62,474 bases of DNA. Origin: Brevibacterium senegalense. GTDB lineage: Bacteria > Actinomycetota > Actinomycetes > Actinomycetales > Brevibacteriaceae. The stretch is taken from assembly GCF_000285835.1 (NCBI RefSeq), contig NZ_HE978608.1:5000-67473 (forward strand), given 5' to 3'. A program made the translations under genes and the position numbers. Below, in pieces: positions 25,339 through 33,878 of this stretch; positions within the stretch are counted from its first letter, which is position 1; each line of letters begins with the position of its first letter. The notes under the pieces were generated by a model. That model saw only the letters and a list, made by a program, of their open reading frames with translations, had not been told where the DNA came from and searched no databases.

Positions 25339-25356
25339 GATTGAGCGTTCGATTAA
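25339..25356. promoter_or_regulatory. Operator-like element before the TRAP solute-binding gene
   Basis: GATTGAGCGTTCGATTAA differs at one base from the element at 5412-5429. It lies 160 bases before the lipoprotein gene. Together with the symporter promoter it fills most of the 310-base gap 25208-25517; the rest of that gap holds nothing I can name. Confidence 0.5.
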
Positions 25357-25517
25357 AGGTGTGTCGCACGCCACAATCTGCGGTCCCGTTGACGTAGTGT
25401 GTCGGCAGGTTCAGCGTCAGCGTGGACGCTGGACTGGCGGTGCCGGACGAGCTGTGCACCCGCGTGCGGGCTCTCATCGGATCGTCTTCCTCTCCAGACG
25501 ACGAAGTCGAGGTGGAC

Positions 25518-26846
25518 ATGAAACTGCTCGGTGATGTGACCAGGATTCGGGCGGGTGGCGGCCGTAGGAACAGCTCGTTGGCGCGCGGGCTCGTCTCCGG
25601 CGGGTCGGCATGCGCGGCACTGGCGCTGCTGGCCGGATGCGCGGGCAGCGCAGGCAGTGCCGGGAGCGGCAATGAGGCGGGTGGTGAGGGATTCGCCTGG
25701 GATGCTCCGCAGGACGAGGTCGATGCGGCGGTCGCAGACCACGAACCCGTGACGCTCACGCTGCAGGCGGGCGGGCCCACGGAGGACTCGATCTCCGGCA
25801 GGCGCACGATGGACTTCATCAACGAGGTCGAGGAGCGCTCGGACGGGAAGATCACGATCGAGCCCACCTGGGGCATGGCGATCTCCGGCTACCCCGAGGC
25901 GGTCGATGCCACTGCCGACGGTCGCGTCGACATCTCCTACGACCTGGTGTCCTACCAGCCGCAGCGGTTCCCGGAGGCGAGCGCCATCGGCGTCGCGCTG
26001 GGCTCGGTCCCCTACTCGCCGATGGTCGGCGAGATGGTCGCGAACTCCGTGGCGGCGGAGATGGGGTGGAACGATCAGGCGCTCCTCGACCGGTACAAGG
26101 AGGAGGGCGTCACGCCGCTCACCCCCATCCTGGGCAACGGCGTGTACTCGCTCAACTGCAACTCGGAGATCAACACGGCCCAGGAGCTCGAGGGCAAGCA
26201 GGTCCGTGCCGGCAGCGCCGGCCAGAACGAAGCGCTCTCGGAGTTCGGCGCCGTGCCCGTGAGCATGGAGTTCACCGAGGCCTACGAGGCGCTCCAGCGC
26301 AATACGATCGACTGCGACCTCTCGCCCATGAGTGCGAAGGAGATCAGCGGCGTCTATCAGGCGGCATCCCACCTGGCGTACTCGACGGAGTCGAACTGGC
26401 CGCGCTTCTCCGGCACCTACGTGATCGGGCCGACGTACGACCAGATGCCGTTGGCGTACCAGCAGATCCTCTTCGACGCCGCGGCGACGATGACCTCCGG
26501 CTCTGCGCAGAGCTACGTCGACTCGAACGCCCAGCACGTCGAGGACATCGCCAGCGTCGACGGAACGATCGAAGAGTTCGATGAGGAGTTCCAGGAGAAG
26601 ATGGCGGAGATCCTCGATGGCCAGATCACGGCGGAGATCGAGGCGGGGAATCTGCCGGAGGGCAGCATCGAGAAGGTCGACGAGCTCACGGAGAAGTGGA
26701 CGAAGCGCGTCGCCGACCTGGGCTTCGAAGACGGCGGGGACATGGAGGAGCTGCCCGAGTGGTACTCCGCGGACGACGACTGGTCCGCGTGGGCGAAGGA
26801 CCTCTGGGAGAACTCCGGAGCACTCGACCACAGGCCCGGTGCGTGA
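25518..26846 (+). CDS. TRAP transporter solute-binding lipoprotein (DctP family), orphan
   Basis: A protein of about 442 residues. A positively charged start is followed by a hydrophobic stretch and lipobox LLAGC with C41, so it should be a lipoprotein. The mature part has DctP features: VTLTLQAGGPTEDSISGRRTMDFINEVEERSDGKITIE, the ligand-binding strand AQELEGKQVRAGSAGQNEALSEFGAVPVSM and LQRNTIDCDLSP. TRAP binding proteins deliver organic acids to DctQ/DctM membrane subunits, but none is encoded nearby. It is longer than the usual 330 residues, with a helical acidic C-terminus. ATG 25518 has GAGGTGG upstream. The ligand is unknown; membrane partners must be elsewhere or lost. Confidence 0.8.
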   Translation: MKLLGDVTRIRAGGGRRNSSLARGLVSGGSACAALALLAGCAGSAGSAGSGNEAGGEGFAWDAPQDEVDAAVADHEPVTLTLQAGGPTEDSISGRRTMDFINEVEERSDGKITIEPTWGMAISGYPEAVDATADGRVDISYDLVSYQPQRFPEASAIGVALGSVPYSPMVGEMVANSVAAEMGWNDQALLDRYKEEGVTPLTPILGNGVYSLNCNSEINTAQELEGKQVRAGSAGQNEALSEFGAVPVSMEFTEAYEALQRNTIDCDLSPMSAKEISGVYQAASHLAYSTESNWPRFSGTYVIGPTYDQMPLAYQQILFDAAATMTSGSAQSYVDSNAQHVEDIASVDGTIEEFDEEFQEKMAEILDGQITAEIEAGNLPEGSIEKVDELTEKWTKRVADLGFEDGGDMEELPEWYSADDDWSAWAKDLWENSGALDHRPGA

Positions 26847-26867
26847 CGCTGCTGACGGGCACCCCTG

Positions 26868-26896
26868 ACGGCCCGGGGAACTGAACCCCGGGCCGT
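26868..26896 (+). terminator. Terminator after the TRAP binding protein
   Basis: ACGGCCCGGGG and CCCCGGGCCGT form a perfect 11-bp stem around AACTGAA, 21 bases after the stop. It also lies 9 bases from the end of the convergent AhpD-like gene and may serve both. Confidence 0.8.
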
Positions 26897-26905
26897 CCGC
26901 CGCGG

Positions 26906-27370
26906 TCACTCCTTGACGGTGAGGGCGGGGTGGCCGCTGGCGATCGAGATCCGGTTGAAGGCGTTGATGAGTGTCGTCGTCCACTGGACGGCGGCGATCT
27001 GCGCCCGGGTGAGGTGCGCGGAAGCCGCCTTCGCGAGGCCGTCCAGGTCCGCAGTCTCGTCCAGCACCGTGAGGGCCTCCGCCAGGTCCAGCGCGGCGCG
27101 CTGCTGATCGGGGAACTCCTTGGCTCCGGCCTCGCGCCACGCCGGCAGGAGGTCCAGCTGCCGTTGCGGGACCCCGGCCTGGCGCGCGCGGGGCACGTGG
27201 ATGCTCAGGCAGGTGAGGCACCGGTTGATCTGCGAGACGCGGACGTTGATGAGCTCGAGGAGGTCGTCGTCCAGGCCGGCCTCGTGGGACGCCTTCCGCG
27301 AGGCCGCGGACGCCTTCGTCATCGCCATGTAGACGTCCGGGAGCTCCCGATCGATGAAGGGTCTGCGCAT
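26906..27370 (-). CDS. AhpD/carboxymuconolactone-decarboxylase-family protein
   Basis: A 154-residue all-helical protein. The segment ELINVRVSQINRCLTCLSIHVPRARQAG has the redox pair C51-x2-C54 followed by H58, the layout of alkylhydroperoxidase AhpD. Such proteins reduce peroxides using a thiol partner; many homologues have unknown roles. It is the last gene of a minus-strand group: the GNAT gene ends 3 bases upstream and the pirin gene precedes that, so a stress-related operon pirin-GNAT-AhpD is likely. Confidence 0.85.
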   Translation of the reverse strand: MRRPFIDRELPDVYMAMTKASAASRKASHEAGLDDDLLELINVRVSQINRCLTCLSIHVPRARQAGVPQRQLDLLPAWREAGAKEFPDQQRAALDLAEALTVLDETADLDGLAKAASAHLTRAQIAAVQWTTTLINAFNRISIASGHPALTVKE

Positions 27371-27373
27371 GCC

Positions 27374-27754
27374 TCAGGCCCCCTTCTGCGCGGCGCGCAC
27401 CGTGTCGAGGTCACCGGGTCGCGGGGCGCGGACACTGCCGCCGGCGGCAGCGAAGTCGTCCCCGTTCTTCTCCAGCCAGCCCTTGACGAACGGGCACAGC
27501 GGGACGACGGTCCTCCCCAGCCGGGCGACGTCCGTCATCGCCTGGCCCACGAGGATTCCACCCAGGCCGCGGCCCGAATACTCGTCGTCGACCTCCGTGT
27601 GGAAGAAGATCCATTCGTCGTCCGCGGTGGGGATGTGGAAGGTCCGACCGGCCACCTCCCCGTTCTCGAAGGCGAGAGCGTACGCGCCGCGGGCATCGTC
27701 GTGCTCGACGGTCACGACGACGCCGGTCTTGTCGGTCAGCTGCTGGTCGGTCAT
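27374..27754 (-). CDS. Small GNAT-type N-acetyltransferase (COG2388-like)
   Basis: A 126-residue minimal acetyltransferase. The acetyl-CoA loop is EVDDEYSGRGLGGILVGQAM, and PLCPFVKGWLEKN is the conserved motif of the short YjdJ/GTLF3B-like group. The substrate is unknown. It sits between the pirin gene (37-base gap) and the AhpD-like gene (3-base gap) on the same strand. The C-terminal 20 residues are an extra hydrophilic tail. Confidence 0.82.
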   Translation of the reverse strand: MTDQQLTDKTGVVVTVEHDDARGAYALAFENGEVAGRTFHIPTADDEWIFFHTEVDDEYSGRGLGGILVGQAMTDVARLGRTVVPLCPFVKGWLEKNGDDFAAAGGSVRAPRPGDLDTVRAAQKGA

Positions 27755-27791
27755 GGTGTGCTCCTCAGTCGTCGGTCAGTCGGGTGGTCGG

Positions 27792-28841
27792 TCAGTCGTC
27801 CGTCCGGACGACCGGCGGAGGGTTCTTCCGGGCGCGCATGCGGACGTGCGGCAGGGCGGGGGCCGGGAGCCGGCCCATGCCGTCCCGGTTCCGACCGGGG
27901 CCGCCGTGGCCCACGTAGCCCTCGACGCGGCCGAAGCGGTCGCCCTCGGCCTGCCACTCCTCGCGGAAGCGGGCGATCTCGTCCGAGTCGCGGCCGATGA
28001 AGTTCCACCACATGACGATCTCCTCGCCGAACGGCTCGCCGCCGATGAGGATGAGGCGAGCGGGCGTCTCACCGCGGTTGTGGATGCGCAGGAGCTCGCT
28101 GCCGATGCCCGTGTAGCCCAGGGTCGCCTGCGGGACGGAGACGCCCTCGAGGGTGACGTCCCCGGAGTCGACGAGCAGGCCGTGCTCGAACGCGGCGTCG
28201 ACGGGCAGGTCCAGGAGCGCGCCGGGGTCCAATCGCAGCTCGGCGCCCACGAGCGGTGAGTGCACGCGCACGGGCGACTCCTCGCCCAGCAGGCTGCCGA
28301 TGAAGACGAGGGCGCTGCCGCCGTCCAGGGCGACCGGCTGAGGCTCGAAGTGCTCGAACTCGCGGGTGAGCTCGTTGCGGACCGCATCCGGCAGGGCCAG
28401 CCGCAGCTGGACGCCGTGGAGCACTTCCGTGTCCGGCAGGGACACTTCGGAGTGGCAGATGCCGGTGCCCGCCGTCATGAGGTTGATCTCGCCCGGCAGG
28501 ACCGTGCCCACGCCGCCGCCGGAGTCGATGTGGGCGATCGCGCCCTCGAACAGCCAGCTGACGGTCTGCAGTCCCGTGTGCGGGTGCGGAGCGACGTCCA
28601 TGCCGCCGGTCTCCGACACATCGGAGGGGCCGTAGTGGTCGACGAAGCACCAGGCGCCGATGAGGGAGCGCTGGCGCTGCGGCAGCGTGCGGCGGACCAG
28701 CATCGCGCGGGGCCCGCCCAGCGGGACGTCCCGCGCGGAGATGAGTTCGACCGGCGCGCGGTCCGCGCACGCGGCGTCCGGACCCGGCAGGCCCTCGCTG
28801 TGGCAGAGGACCTCCGCCGGCTTCGTCTCGACGTTGCTCAC
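27792..28841 (-). CDS. Pirin-family bicupin protein
   Basis: A 349-residue protein. The N-terminal cupin carries the iron ligands: H86 and H88 in APHPHTGLQTV, and H130 and E132 in GTGICHSEVS, with the spacing of pirin. The C-terminal cupin (EPQPVALDGGSALVFIGSL, then ARLILIGGEPFGEEIVMWWNF) is typical of the longer bacterial form. Some bacterial pirins act as quercetinases or modulate pyruvate dehydrogenase; the role here is open. It starts the minus-strand pirin-GNAT-AhpD group. A C-terminal extension of about 40 basic residues has no parallel I know. Confidence 0.87.
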   Translation of the reverse strand: MSNVETKPAEVLCHSEGLPGPDAACADRAPVELISARDVPLGGPRAMLVRRTLPQRQRSLIGAWCFVDHYGPSDVSETGGMDVAPHPHTGLQTVSWLFEGAIAHIDSGGGVGTVLPGEINLMTAGTGICHSEVSLPDTEVLHGVQLRLALPDAVRNELTREFEHFEPQPVALDGGSALVFIGSLLGEESPVRVHSPLVGAELRLDPGALLDLPVDAAFEHGLLVDSGDVTLEGVSVPQATLGYTGIGSELLRIHNRGETPARLILIGGEPFGEEIVMWWNFIGRDSDEIARFREEWQAEGDRFGRVEGYVGHGGPGRNRDGMGRLPAPALPHVRMRARKNPPPVVRTDD

Positions 28842-28922
28842 GATCGCCTCCTGACGCAGGGCGTGCGCGCAGATGAGGGGACGCGCACCGCACTCCCAGC
28901 CTAGTGCGCCGTGTCGGTTCCG

Positions 28923-29165
28923 TCAGTCGGGCTTCGGGGCGGAGGAGCAGATACTGAACGTCGCGGTCGCCGTCGCGACCTCGACACTGACTCGTTCAGC
29001 AGATCCGCGTCCAGGAACGCGATGCCGCGGCCCTTGCGGCGCAGGCGTCCGTGTCCGGTGAATCCCCCGGCCCCCGCAGGAGCGAGGAAGTGCGTGGCGA
29101 TGTCCAGCGTGGGCGCCTCCGTCCCCGCCGGCAGCGTCGCGCGGAGCGTGGGGTCCTCACCAGTG
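28923..29165 (-). pseudogene. PaaI-type hotdog thioesterase remnant
   Basis: The 420-base gap between the pirin and RraA-like genes contains minus-strand sequence reading TEAPTLDIATHFLAPAGAG, GFTGHGRLRRKGRGIAFLDADLLNE and then, in the next frame, VEVATATATFSICSSAPKPD and a stop at 28923-28925. This is the second half of a PaaI/YdiI hotdog acyl-CoA thioesterase. Adding one G near 28995 restores ESGVEVATATATF. The first half, with the catalytic Asp/Glu helix, is missing, and upstream sequence does not continue the fold. So both a deletion and a frameshift have occurred. No other gene is seen in this gap. Confidence 0.6.
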
Positions 29166-29263
29166 GGAGGACGCGGATCTGTGTCGTGCGTCCCCGCAGT
29201 CTTCCATGACCGGCCTCACACCGAGTCCGTAATGGTCGGTACCCTGCTGACATGGAGGCTCAC

Positions 29264-29755
29264 ATGGACACAGGCACCGGCGATCGTCCGTCGATCGCGA
29301 CCGCGGACCTCTACGACGAGCGGGGTGACGAGCTGGACTCGTGCGCCCTCCAGTTCCAGGACCTGGGTGGGAGGACCGCGTTCTCCGGACCCATCCGCAC
29401 CATCCGCTGTCTGCGCGACAACGCGCTCGTCAAGGCGCTCCTGGCGACGCCGGGCGACGGCGCGGTGCTCGTCATCGACGGACGGGGGTCGCTGGAATCG
29501 GCCCTCATGGGCGACCTCATCGCGGCCTCGGCGGTCGACAACGGCTGGGCCGGCGTCATCATCCACGGCGCGGTCCGGGACCGGGCGGCCCTGCGCACTC
29601 TGGACCTGGGGGTCAAGGCGCTGGGCTCGAACCCGCGCAAGTCCGCGAAGGACGGGGCGGGGGAGCAGGATGTGCCCGTCTCGTTCGGCGGTGTCACGTT
29701 CACCCCGGGTCGCATGCTGTGGGCGGATGACGACGGGATCCTGATCGAACGATGA
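29264..29755 (+). CDS. RraA-family protein (RNase E inhibitor-like/HMG-oxaloacetate aldolase fold)
   Basis: A 163-residue protein. STATADLYD-type start ([13 protein letters not shown]), [19 protein letters not shown] and [39 protein letters not shown] carry the RraA signature, including the GxVRD motif with the metal-binding region. In bacteria RraA inhibits RNase E or, in related enzymes, cleaves 4-hydroxy-4-methyl-2-oxoglutarate or decarboxylates oxaloacetate. ATG 29264 is chosen because GGAGG lies 5 bases upstream; ATG 29252 lacks a site. It overlaps the hydrolase gene by four bases. Confidence 0.85.
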   Translation: MDTGTGDRPSIATADLYDERGDELDSCALQFQDLGGRTAFSGPIRTIRCLRDNALVKALLATPGDGAVLVIDGRGSLESALMGDLIAASAVDNGWAGVIIHGAVRDRAALRTLDLGVKALGSNPRKSAKDGAGEQDVPVSFGGVTFTPGRMLWADDDGILIER

Positions 29756-30453
29756 GCACGGAGGACCTCGCCGTCGTCTTCCTGCCCGGGACGCACCTGA
29801 GCCCGGCCTCGTTCGCGGAGGTCCCGGTGCCCTCGCGCCACGAGGCGGTGTCCGTCGCGTGGATGGAGCAGGAGCGACCGTGCACTCTGGCCGCGGCCGC
29901 GCGCTCCGCCGTCAACGCGGCGGGCCAGGAGCGGTGCGTCCTCGTGGGGCACTCGACGGGCGCGGCCATCGCCGCGACGGCAGCGTTCGCGTTCCCGCAG
30001 CAGGTGCGCGGGCTGGTGCTGCTGGACTCGGGCCCGGACATGCGCGGCCACACCTCGATCGACTCGATGCTGTCGGAGCTCGCGGAGCCCGTCCCGGACG
30101 AGGTCCTCCTCCGCCACGCCCGCCGCAACGTGCCGGACGGCAGCCCGCAGGAGTGGATCGACCAGATGGTCGAGTACGCGCGCAGCGTGGGCGGTGCACC
30201 GGCCGCGGAGGTGCTGACGGATCAGGCGGCGACGGACCTGCGCGATCACGGCACCCTCCCGGACCTGCCGGTCGAGGTGTTCCACGGCGGACTGGACCCC
30301 AAGCGCTCGCCGGACGATGCCGCCGCGTGGCGGGACGTGTTCCCGCGCGCCCACGTCGTCGTCGACGAATCCGTGGGGCACACTCCGCAGCTCGAGGCGC
30401 CCACGGCGGTGGGGGCGGCACTCCAGCGCCTCCTTCAGCGGCTGAGCGCATGA
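29752..30453 (+). CDS. Alpha/beta hydrolase
   Basis: A 233-residue hydrolase with the nucleophile elbow [14 protein letters not shown], an acid in [14 protein letters not shown] and the catalytic His in [26 protein letters not shown] forms the oxyanion-hole strand. The substrate cannot be told. The ATG overlaps the RraA-like stop by four bases and the SNF2 gene begins 7 bases after its stop, so the three are probably one transcript. Confidence 0.82.
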   Translation: MSTEDLAVVFLPGTHLSPASFAEVPVPSRHEAVSVAWMEQERPCTLAAAARSAVNAAGQERCVLVGHSTGAAIAATAAFAFPQQVRGLVLLDSGPDMRGHTSIDSMLSELAEPVPDEVLLRHARRNVPDGSPQEWIDQMVEYARSVGGAPAAEVLTDQAATDLRDHGTLPDLPVEVFHGGLDPKRSPDDAAAWRDVFPRAHVVVDESVGHTPQLEAPTAVGAALQRLLQRLSA

Positions 30454-30460
30454 CGGCTGA

Positions 30461-33400
30461 GTGCGTGACGGGCCTCGCGTGACCCACGACCGCGACCCGG
30501 AGTGGAAGCGCCTGCTGGAGCCGGTCGTCCGCGCCGCCGCCCGGCAGCAGCCGGCCACCCGGTACGCGCTGTCCTGCGCCCTGTTCGCGGATGAGGAGCG
30601 CGGCTGGTTCTACTCCCAGACCCTCACTCCGCTGGAGCGGGACCGGCTGGAGGCGGGTGATGCCTGGTTCGTGGGCGTGCGCCCCGTCGAGGCCGGCGCC
30701 CGGCCCGGCACCTACCGCCGCGGCGGCCTCACGTGGCGGTCCTTCGCCCAGCGCGGTCGCGGCCCGGACGAGCCCGTGCGCGCGCTGCTGGATCAGGTGC
30801 ACCGCCTCTCCCGCGACGAGCAGAACCTCAACCCGGGCGATGCCGGCGTCCTGCGCCTGGACCGCTACCCCAGCCCGCTCCTGTGGACGCTACTGGACCG
30901 GCTCGCCCGGGCCGGGGTGCCGCTCGTGGGCGAGGGCCTGCTGACCGGCGTGCAGCTGGGGGAGCGGGCCACCAAGCGCTTCGACTTGCACCGCGACTCC
31001 CACGGCCGTGTCCACGTCCAGCCGCAGGTGCGGATCGACGGGCAGGAGGCGGACGCCTTCAGCCTCGTGGGCACGCACGGATTCGCCGCTCTGAACGGGG
31101 ATCTGGGGACGCCGGGTGCGGCGCTGCAGCTGACGCTCGCACCGCTGGAGCAGCCCGTCCGTGCGGACGAGGTCGAGGTGATGCGCCGCAGCGCGCCGCT
31201 CGTCATCGACGCGCAGGACACGACGGAGTTCACGGAGGAGTTCTACCCCGTCCTCCGCCGCGTCGCACCCGTCACCAGCGAGGACGAAACGGTCGATCTG
31301 CCGGAGCGCCGGCCCCCGCGCCTGTCGCTGCTCGTCGTCTTCGGCGAGGACGACACCGCGGAGCTCCACTGGTCGTGGCGGTACACGGGCCCGCGCCGGG
31401 ATCTGCCGATCCTGCCGCTGGGCGCGGGGACGGAGGACGCGCTGCGCGACACCGCCGCCGAGGCCGCCGTCCGCAGCCGTGTCGCGCCCCTCTGGCCCGG
31501 GGCCGGGACCGTCGAGCGGGAGGACCTCAGCGGTGTCCCCACCGCGGAGTTCGCGATCCGCGTGCTGCCCCGGCTGGAGGCGCTCGACTGCCTGCACGTC
31601 GAGGTGAGCGGAGCACGCCCTGACTACCGCGAGCTGACGGAGCCGCCCACCGTGACGGTGACCAGTGAGGAATCGGAGACGTACGACTGGTTCGACCTGG
31701 CGTTCCAGGTGACGGTCGCCGGGCGGACGGTCCCGTTCGCCACCCTGTTCCGGGCACTGGCGCGGGGGCAGAAGACGCTTCTGCTGACGGACAAGTCGCT
31801 GCTGTCGCTGGACCATCCCGCGTTCGACCGGCTCAAGGAGCTGCTGGATCGGGCGCAGGCGGTGGGGGAGTGGGATCCGCGGGCGCCGAAGATCTCGCGG
31901 GTGCAGGTGAGTCTCTGGGAGGACTTCGTCGATGCCGCGGATCATTCGAGCGAGGCCGTGGCCTGGCGGCAGACCGTGGCGGCGCTGCGGGGACTGACGG
32001 AGCTGCCGCAGCCGGAGGTGCCCGCGGGACTCACCGCGGAGCTGCGGGACTACCAGCTGGAGGGGTTCGCGTGGCTGAGCCTCCTCCACGATCACGGGCT
32101 GGGCGGGATCCTCGCGGATGACATGGGTCTGGGGAAGACCGTGCAGACGCTCGCGCTCATCGTGCGGGCGCGGGAGAAGGCTCGGGAGGTTGCACATGAG
32201 GCGGCGCAGGACGCCGCGGAGGGCGCCGGCCCGGCGGGGAGACCGCCGTTCCTCGTCGTCGCTCCGGCCTCGGTCGTGGGGGTGTGGCGGTCGGAGGCCG
32301 CCCGGTTCGCGGCGGGACTGGACGTGCGGGTCATCGACGCGACCCGCGCGCGGCGGCGGACGGAGCTGTCCGATGAGGTCGCGGGCGCGGACATCGTCGT
32401 GACCTCGTACGCGCTGCTGCGGCTTGACGCGGACGACTACGCGGGCCTGGGCTGGGACGGCCTCATCGTCGATGAGGCGCAGTTCGCGAAGAACCGGACG
32501 ACTCAGGTCCACGATGCACTGGGTCGAATCCGGGCGCCGTTCCGCCTGGCGATCACGGGCACGCCGGTGGAGAATTCGCTGGATGACCTGTGGGCTCTGC
32601 TGTCGCTCACCGCACCCGGGCTGTTCCCGTCGCCCGTGTCGTTCCGGGAGCACTTCACGAAGCCGCTCACCCGCGGGGACGCACCCCACCGGATGGCGCT
32701 GCTGCAGCGACGGATCCGGCCGTTCGTCCTGCGGCGGACGAAGGAGCAGGTGGTGCGCGAGCTGCCGCCCAAGCAGGAGCAGGTGCGGATGGTGCAGCTG
32801 CTGCCGGAGCACCGGCGCGTGTACGACGCGGTGCTGCAGCGGGAGCGGAAGAAGGTGCTGGGGCTGCTGGACGACCTGCGGGAGCCCGGCATGGATCGTG
32901 GCCGGTTCATCGTGTTCCGGTCGCTCACGCTGCTGCGGATGCTCGCGCTGGATCCCGCGATCGTCGACGGTCAGCAGCACGCGGGTATCACGTCGTCGAA
33001 GCTGCACGCGCTGCTCGAGGACCTGGAGCGCGTGCTGGGGGAGAACCACCGTGTCCTCGTGTTCAGCCAGTTCACGTCCTTCCTCGACCGGGTGGGCGAG
33101 GCGCTCACCGTGCGCGGGGTCGAGCATGTGCGACTCGACGGGGCGACACGGCGGCGGGAGGAGGTCGTCGAGCGGTTCCGCTCGGGCGGGGCGGGTGTGT
33201 TCCTGCTGAGTCTCAAGGCGGGCGGTTTGGGCCTCACGCTCACGGAAGCGGACTACGTGTTCCTCATGGACCCGTGGTGGAATCCGGCCGCAGAGTCGCA
33301 GGCGATCGACCGGGTGCACCGGATCGGGCAGGAGGCGTCCGTACTCGTCTACCGGATGGTCGCGGCCGGCACGATCGAGGAGAAGGTGCTGGATCTCCAG

Positions 33401-33502
33401 CGCCGCAAGACCGCACTGACCGATGCGCTGTGGGGCGACGGTCAGAACGGGTTCGCGCAGGCGCTCACCGCGGACGACATCCGGGGGCTGCTGGAGGGGT
33501 GA
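30461..33502 (+). CDS. SNF2-family DNA helicase/translocase
   Basis: A 1013-residue ATPase. The N-terminal half (1-500) is a bacterial SNF2-associated region that lacks an obvious zinc-finger SWIM motif. The motor has LRDYQLEGFAWLSLLHDHGLGG, motif I LADDMGLGKTVQTL, motif II LIVDEAQFAKN, motif III ITGTPVENSLDDLW, then VLVFSQFTSFLDRVG, SLKAGGLGLTLTEAD and motif VI AIDRVHRIGQE. Such enzymes translocate on duplex DNA and are linked to repair or transcription recycling; some occur in defence loci, but here the neighbours are metabolic. GTG 30461 is used; GTG 30479 is possible, neither with a good ribosome site. Confidence 0.87.
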   Translation: MRDGPRVTHDRDPEWKRLLEPVVRAAARQQPATRYALSCALFADEERGWFYSQTLTPLERDRLEAGDAWFVGVRPVEAGARPGTYRRGGLTWRSFAQRGRGPDEPVRALLDQVHRLSRDEQNLNPGDAGVLRLDRYPSPLLWTLLDRLARAGVPLVGEGLLTGVQLGERATKRFDLHRDSHGRVHVQPQVRIDGQEADAFSLVGTHGFAALNGDLGTPGAALQLTLAPLEQPVRADEVEVMRRSAPLVIDAQDTTEFTEEFYPVLRRVAPVTSEDETVDLPERRPPRLSLLVVFGEDDTAELHWSWRYTGPRRDLPILPLGAGTEDALRDTAAEAAVRSRVAPLWPGAGTVEREDLSGVPTAEFAIRVLPRLEALDCLHVEVSGARPDYRELTEPPTVTVTSEESETYDWFDLAFQVTVAGRTVPFATLFRALARGQKTLLLTDKSLLSLDHPAFDRLKELLDRAQAVGEWDPRAPKISRVQVSLWEDFVDAADHSSEAVAWRQTVAALRGLTELPQPEVPAGLTAELRDYQLEGFAWLSLLHDHGLGGILADDMGLGKTVQTLALIVRAREKAREVAHEAAQDAAEGAGPAGRPPFLVVAPASVVGVWRSEAARFAAGLDVRVIDATRARRRTELSDEVAGADIVVTSYALLRLDADDYAGLGWDGLIVDEAQFAKNRTTQVHDALGRIRAPFRLAITGTPVENSLDDLWALLSLTAPGLFPSPVSFREHFTKPLTRGDAPHRMALLQRRIRPFVLRRTKEQVVRELPPKQEQVRMVQLLPEHRRVYDAVLQRERKKVLGLLDDLREPGMDRGRFIVFRSLTLLRMLALDPAIVDGQQHAGITSSKLHALLEDLERVLGENHRVLVFSQFTSFLDRVGEALTVRGVEHVRLDGATRRREEVVERFRSGGAGVFLLSLKAGGLGLTLTEADYVFLMDPWWNPAAESQAIDRVHRIGQEASVLVYRMVAAGTIEEKVLDLQRRKTALTDALWGDGQNGFAQALTADDIRGLLEG

Positions 33503-33518
33503 GGAGCCGGGCGTCCTC

Positions 33519-33869
33519 ATGATCCGCGTCGGCGAGTACTTGCTCTTCTCCCTGTGGAGCGAGACGGAGTTCGAGGAGGAGGTGGGGCCGATCAATCGTG
33601 GCCCCGGCGTCGCGCCGCTCACCCTCGCCCACAACGTGGGCTCGAAGGCCCAGGTCGACGAGGTGCTGCGGACGGCTCGGGGCGCCGGTGCGGATCCCGT
33701 CGCCGTAACCGAAGGTCCCGAGGACGGCGGCCCGCCGCCGCCCGCATGGGTGGCCGTCGACCGCGAGTGGGGCGGGTACAGCGGATTCTTCGGCGACCCG
33801 GACGGGTACCGCTGGGAGATCGCCTGCGCACCGGGACAGGTCAACGACATCGTGGTGCCTGGGACGTAG
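33519..33869 (+). CDS. VOC-superfamily protein lacking its first beta-alpha unit (probable gene remnant)
   Basis: About 116 residues in VOC/glyoxalase style: EYLLFSLWSETEF, APLTLAHNVGSKAQVDEVLRTARGAGADPV and DREWGGYSGFFGDPDGYRWEIACAPG. Full VOC proteins of this type have about 45 more N-terminal residues with the first metal ligand and strand. Here the frame upstream runs into the 3' end of the SNF2 gene (stop 33502), so the 5' end has been lost, probably by a deletion joining the two genes. It may still be translated from ATG 33519, but a functional metal site is doubtful. It is convergent with the flavin oxidoreductase gene, 9 bases away. Confidence 0.6.
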   Translation: MIRVGEYLLFSLWSETEFEEEVGPINRGPGVAPLTLAHNVGSKAQVDEVLRTARGAGADPVAVTEGPEDGGPPPPAWVAVDREWGGYSGFFGDPDGYRWEIACAPGQVNDIVVPGT

Positions 33870-33878
33870 ACGGCCGCG

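Noticed and set aside
27731..27800. Repeated GTCGGTCAG units around the GNAT start and pirin end
   Set aside because: Short, irregular and mostly coding; no evidence of function or mobility.
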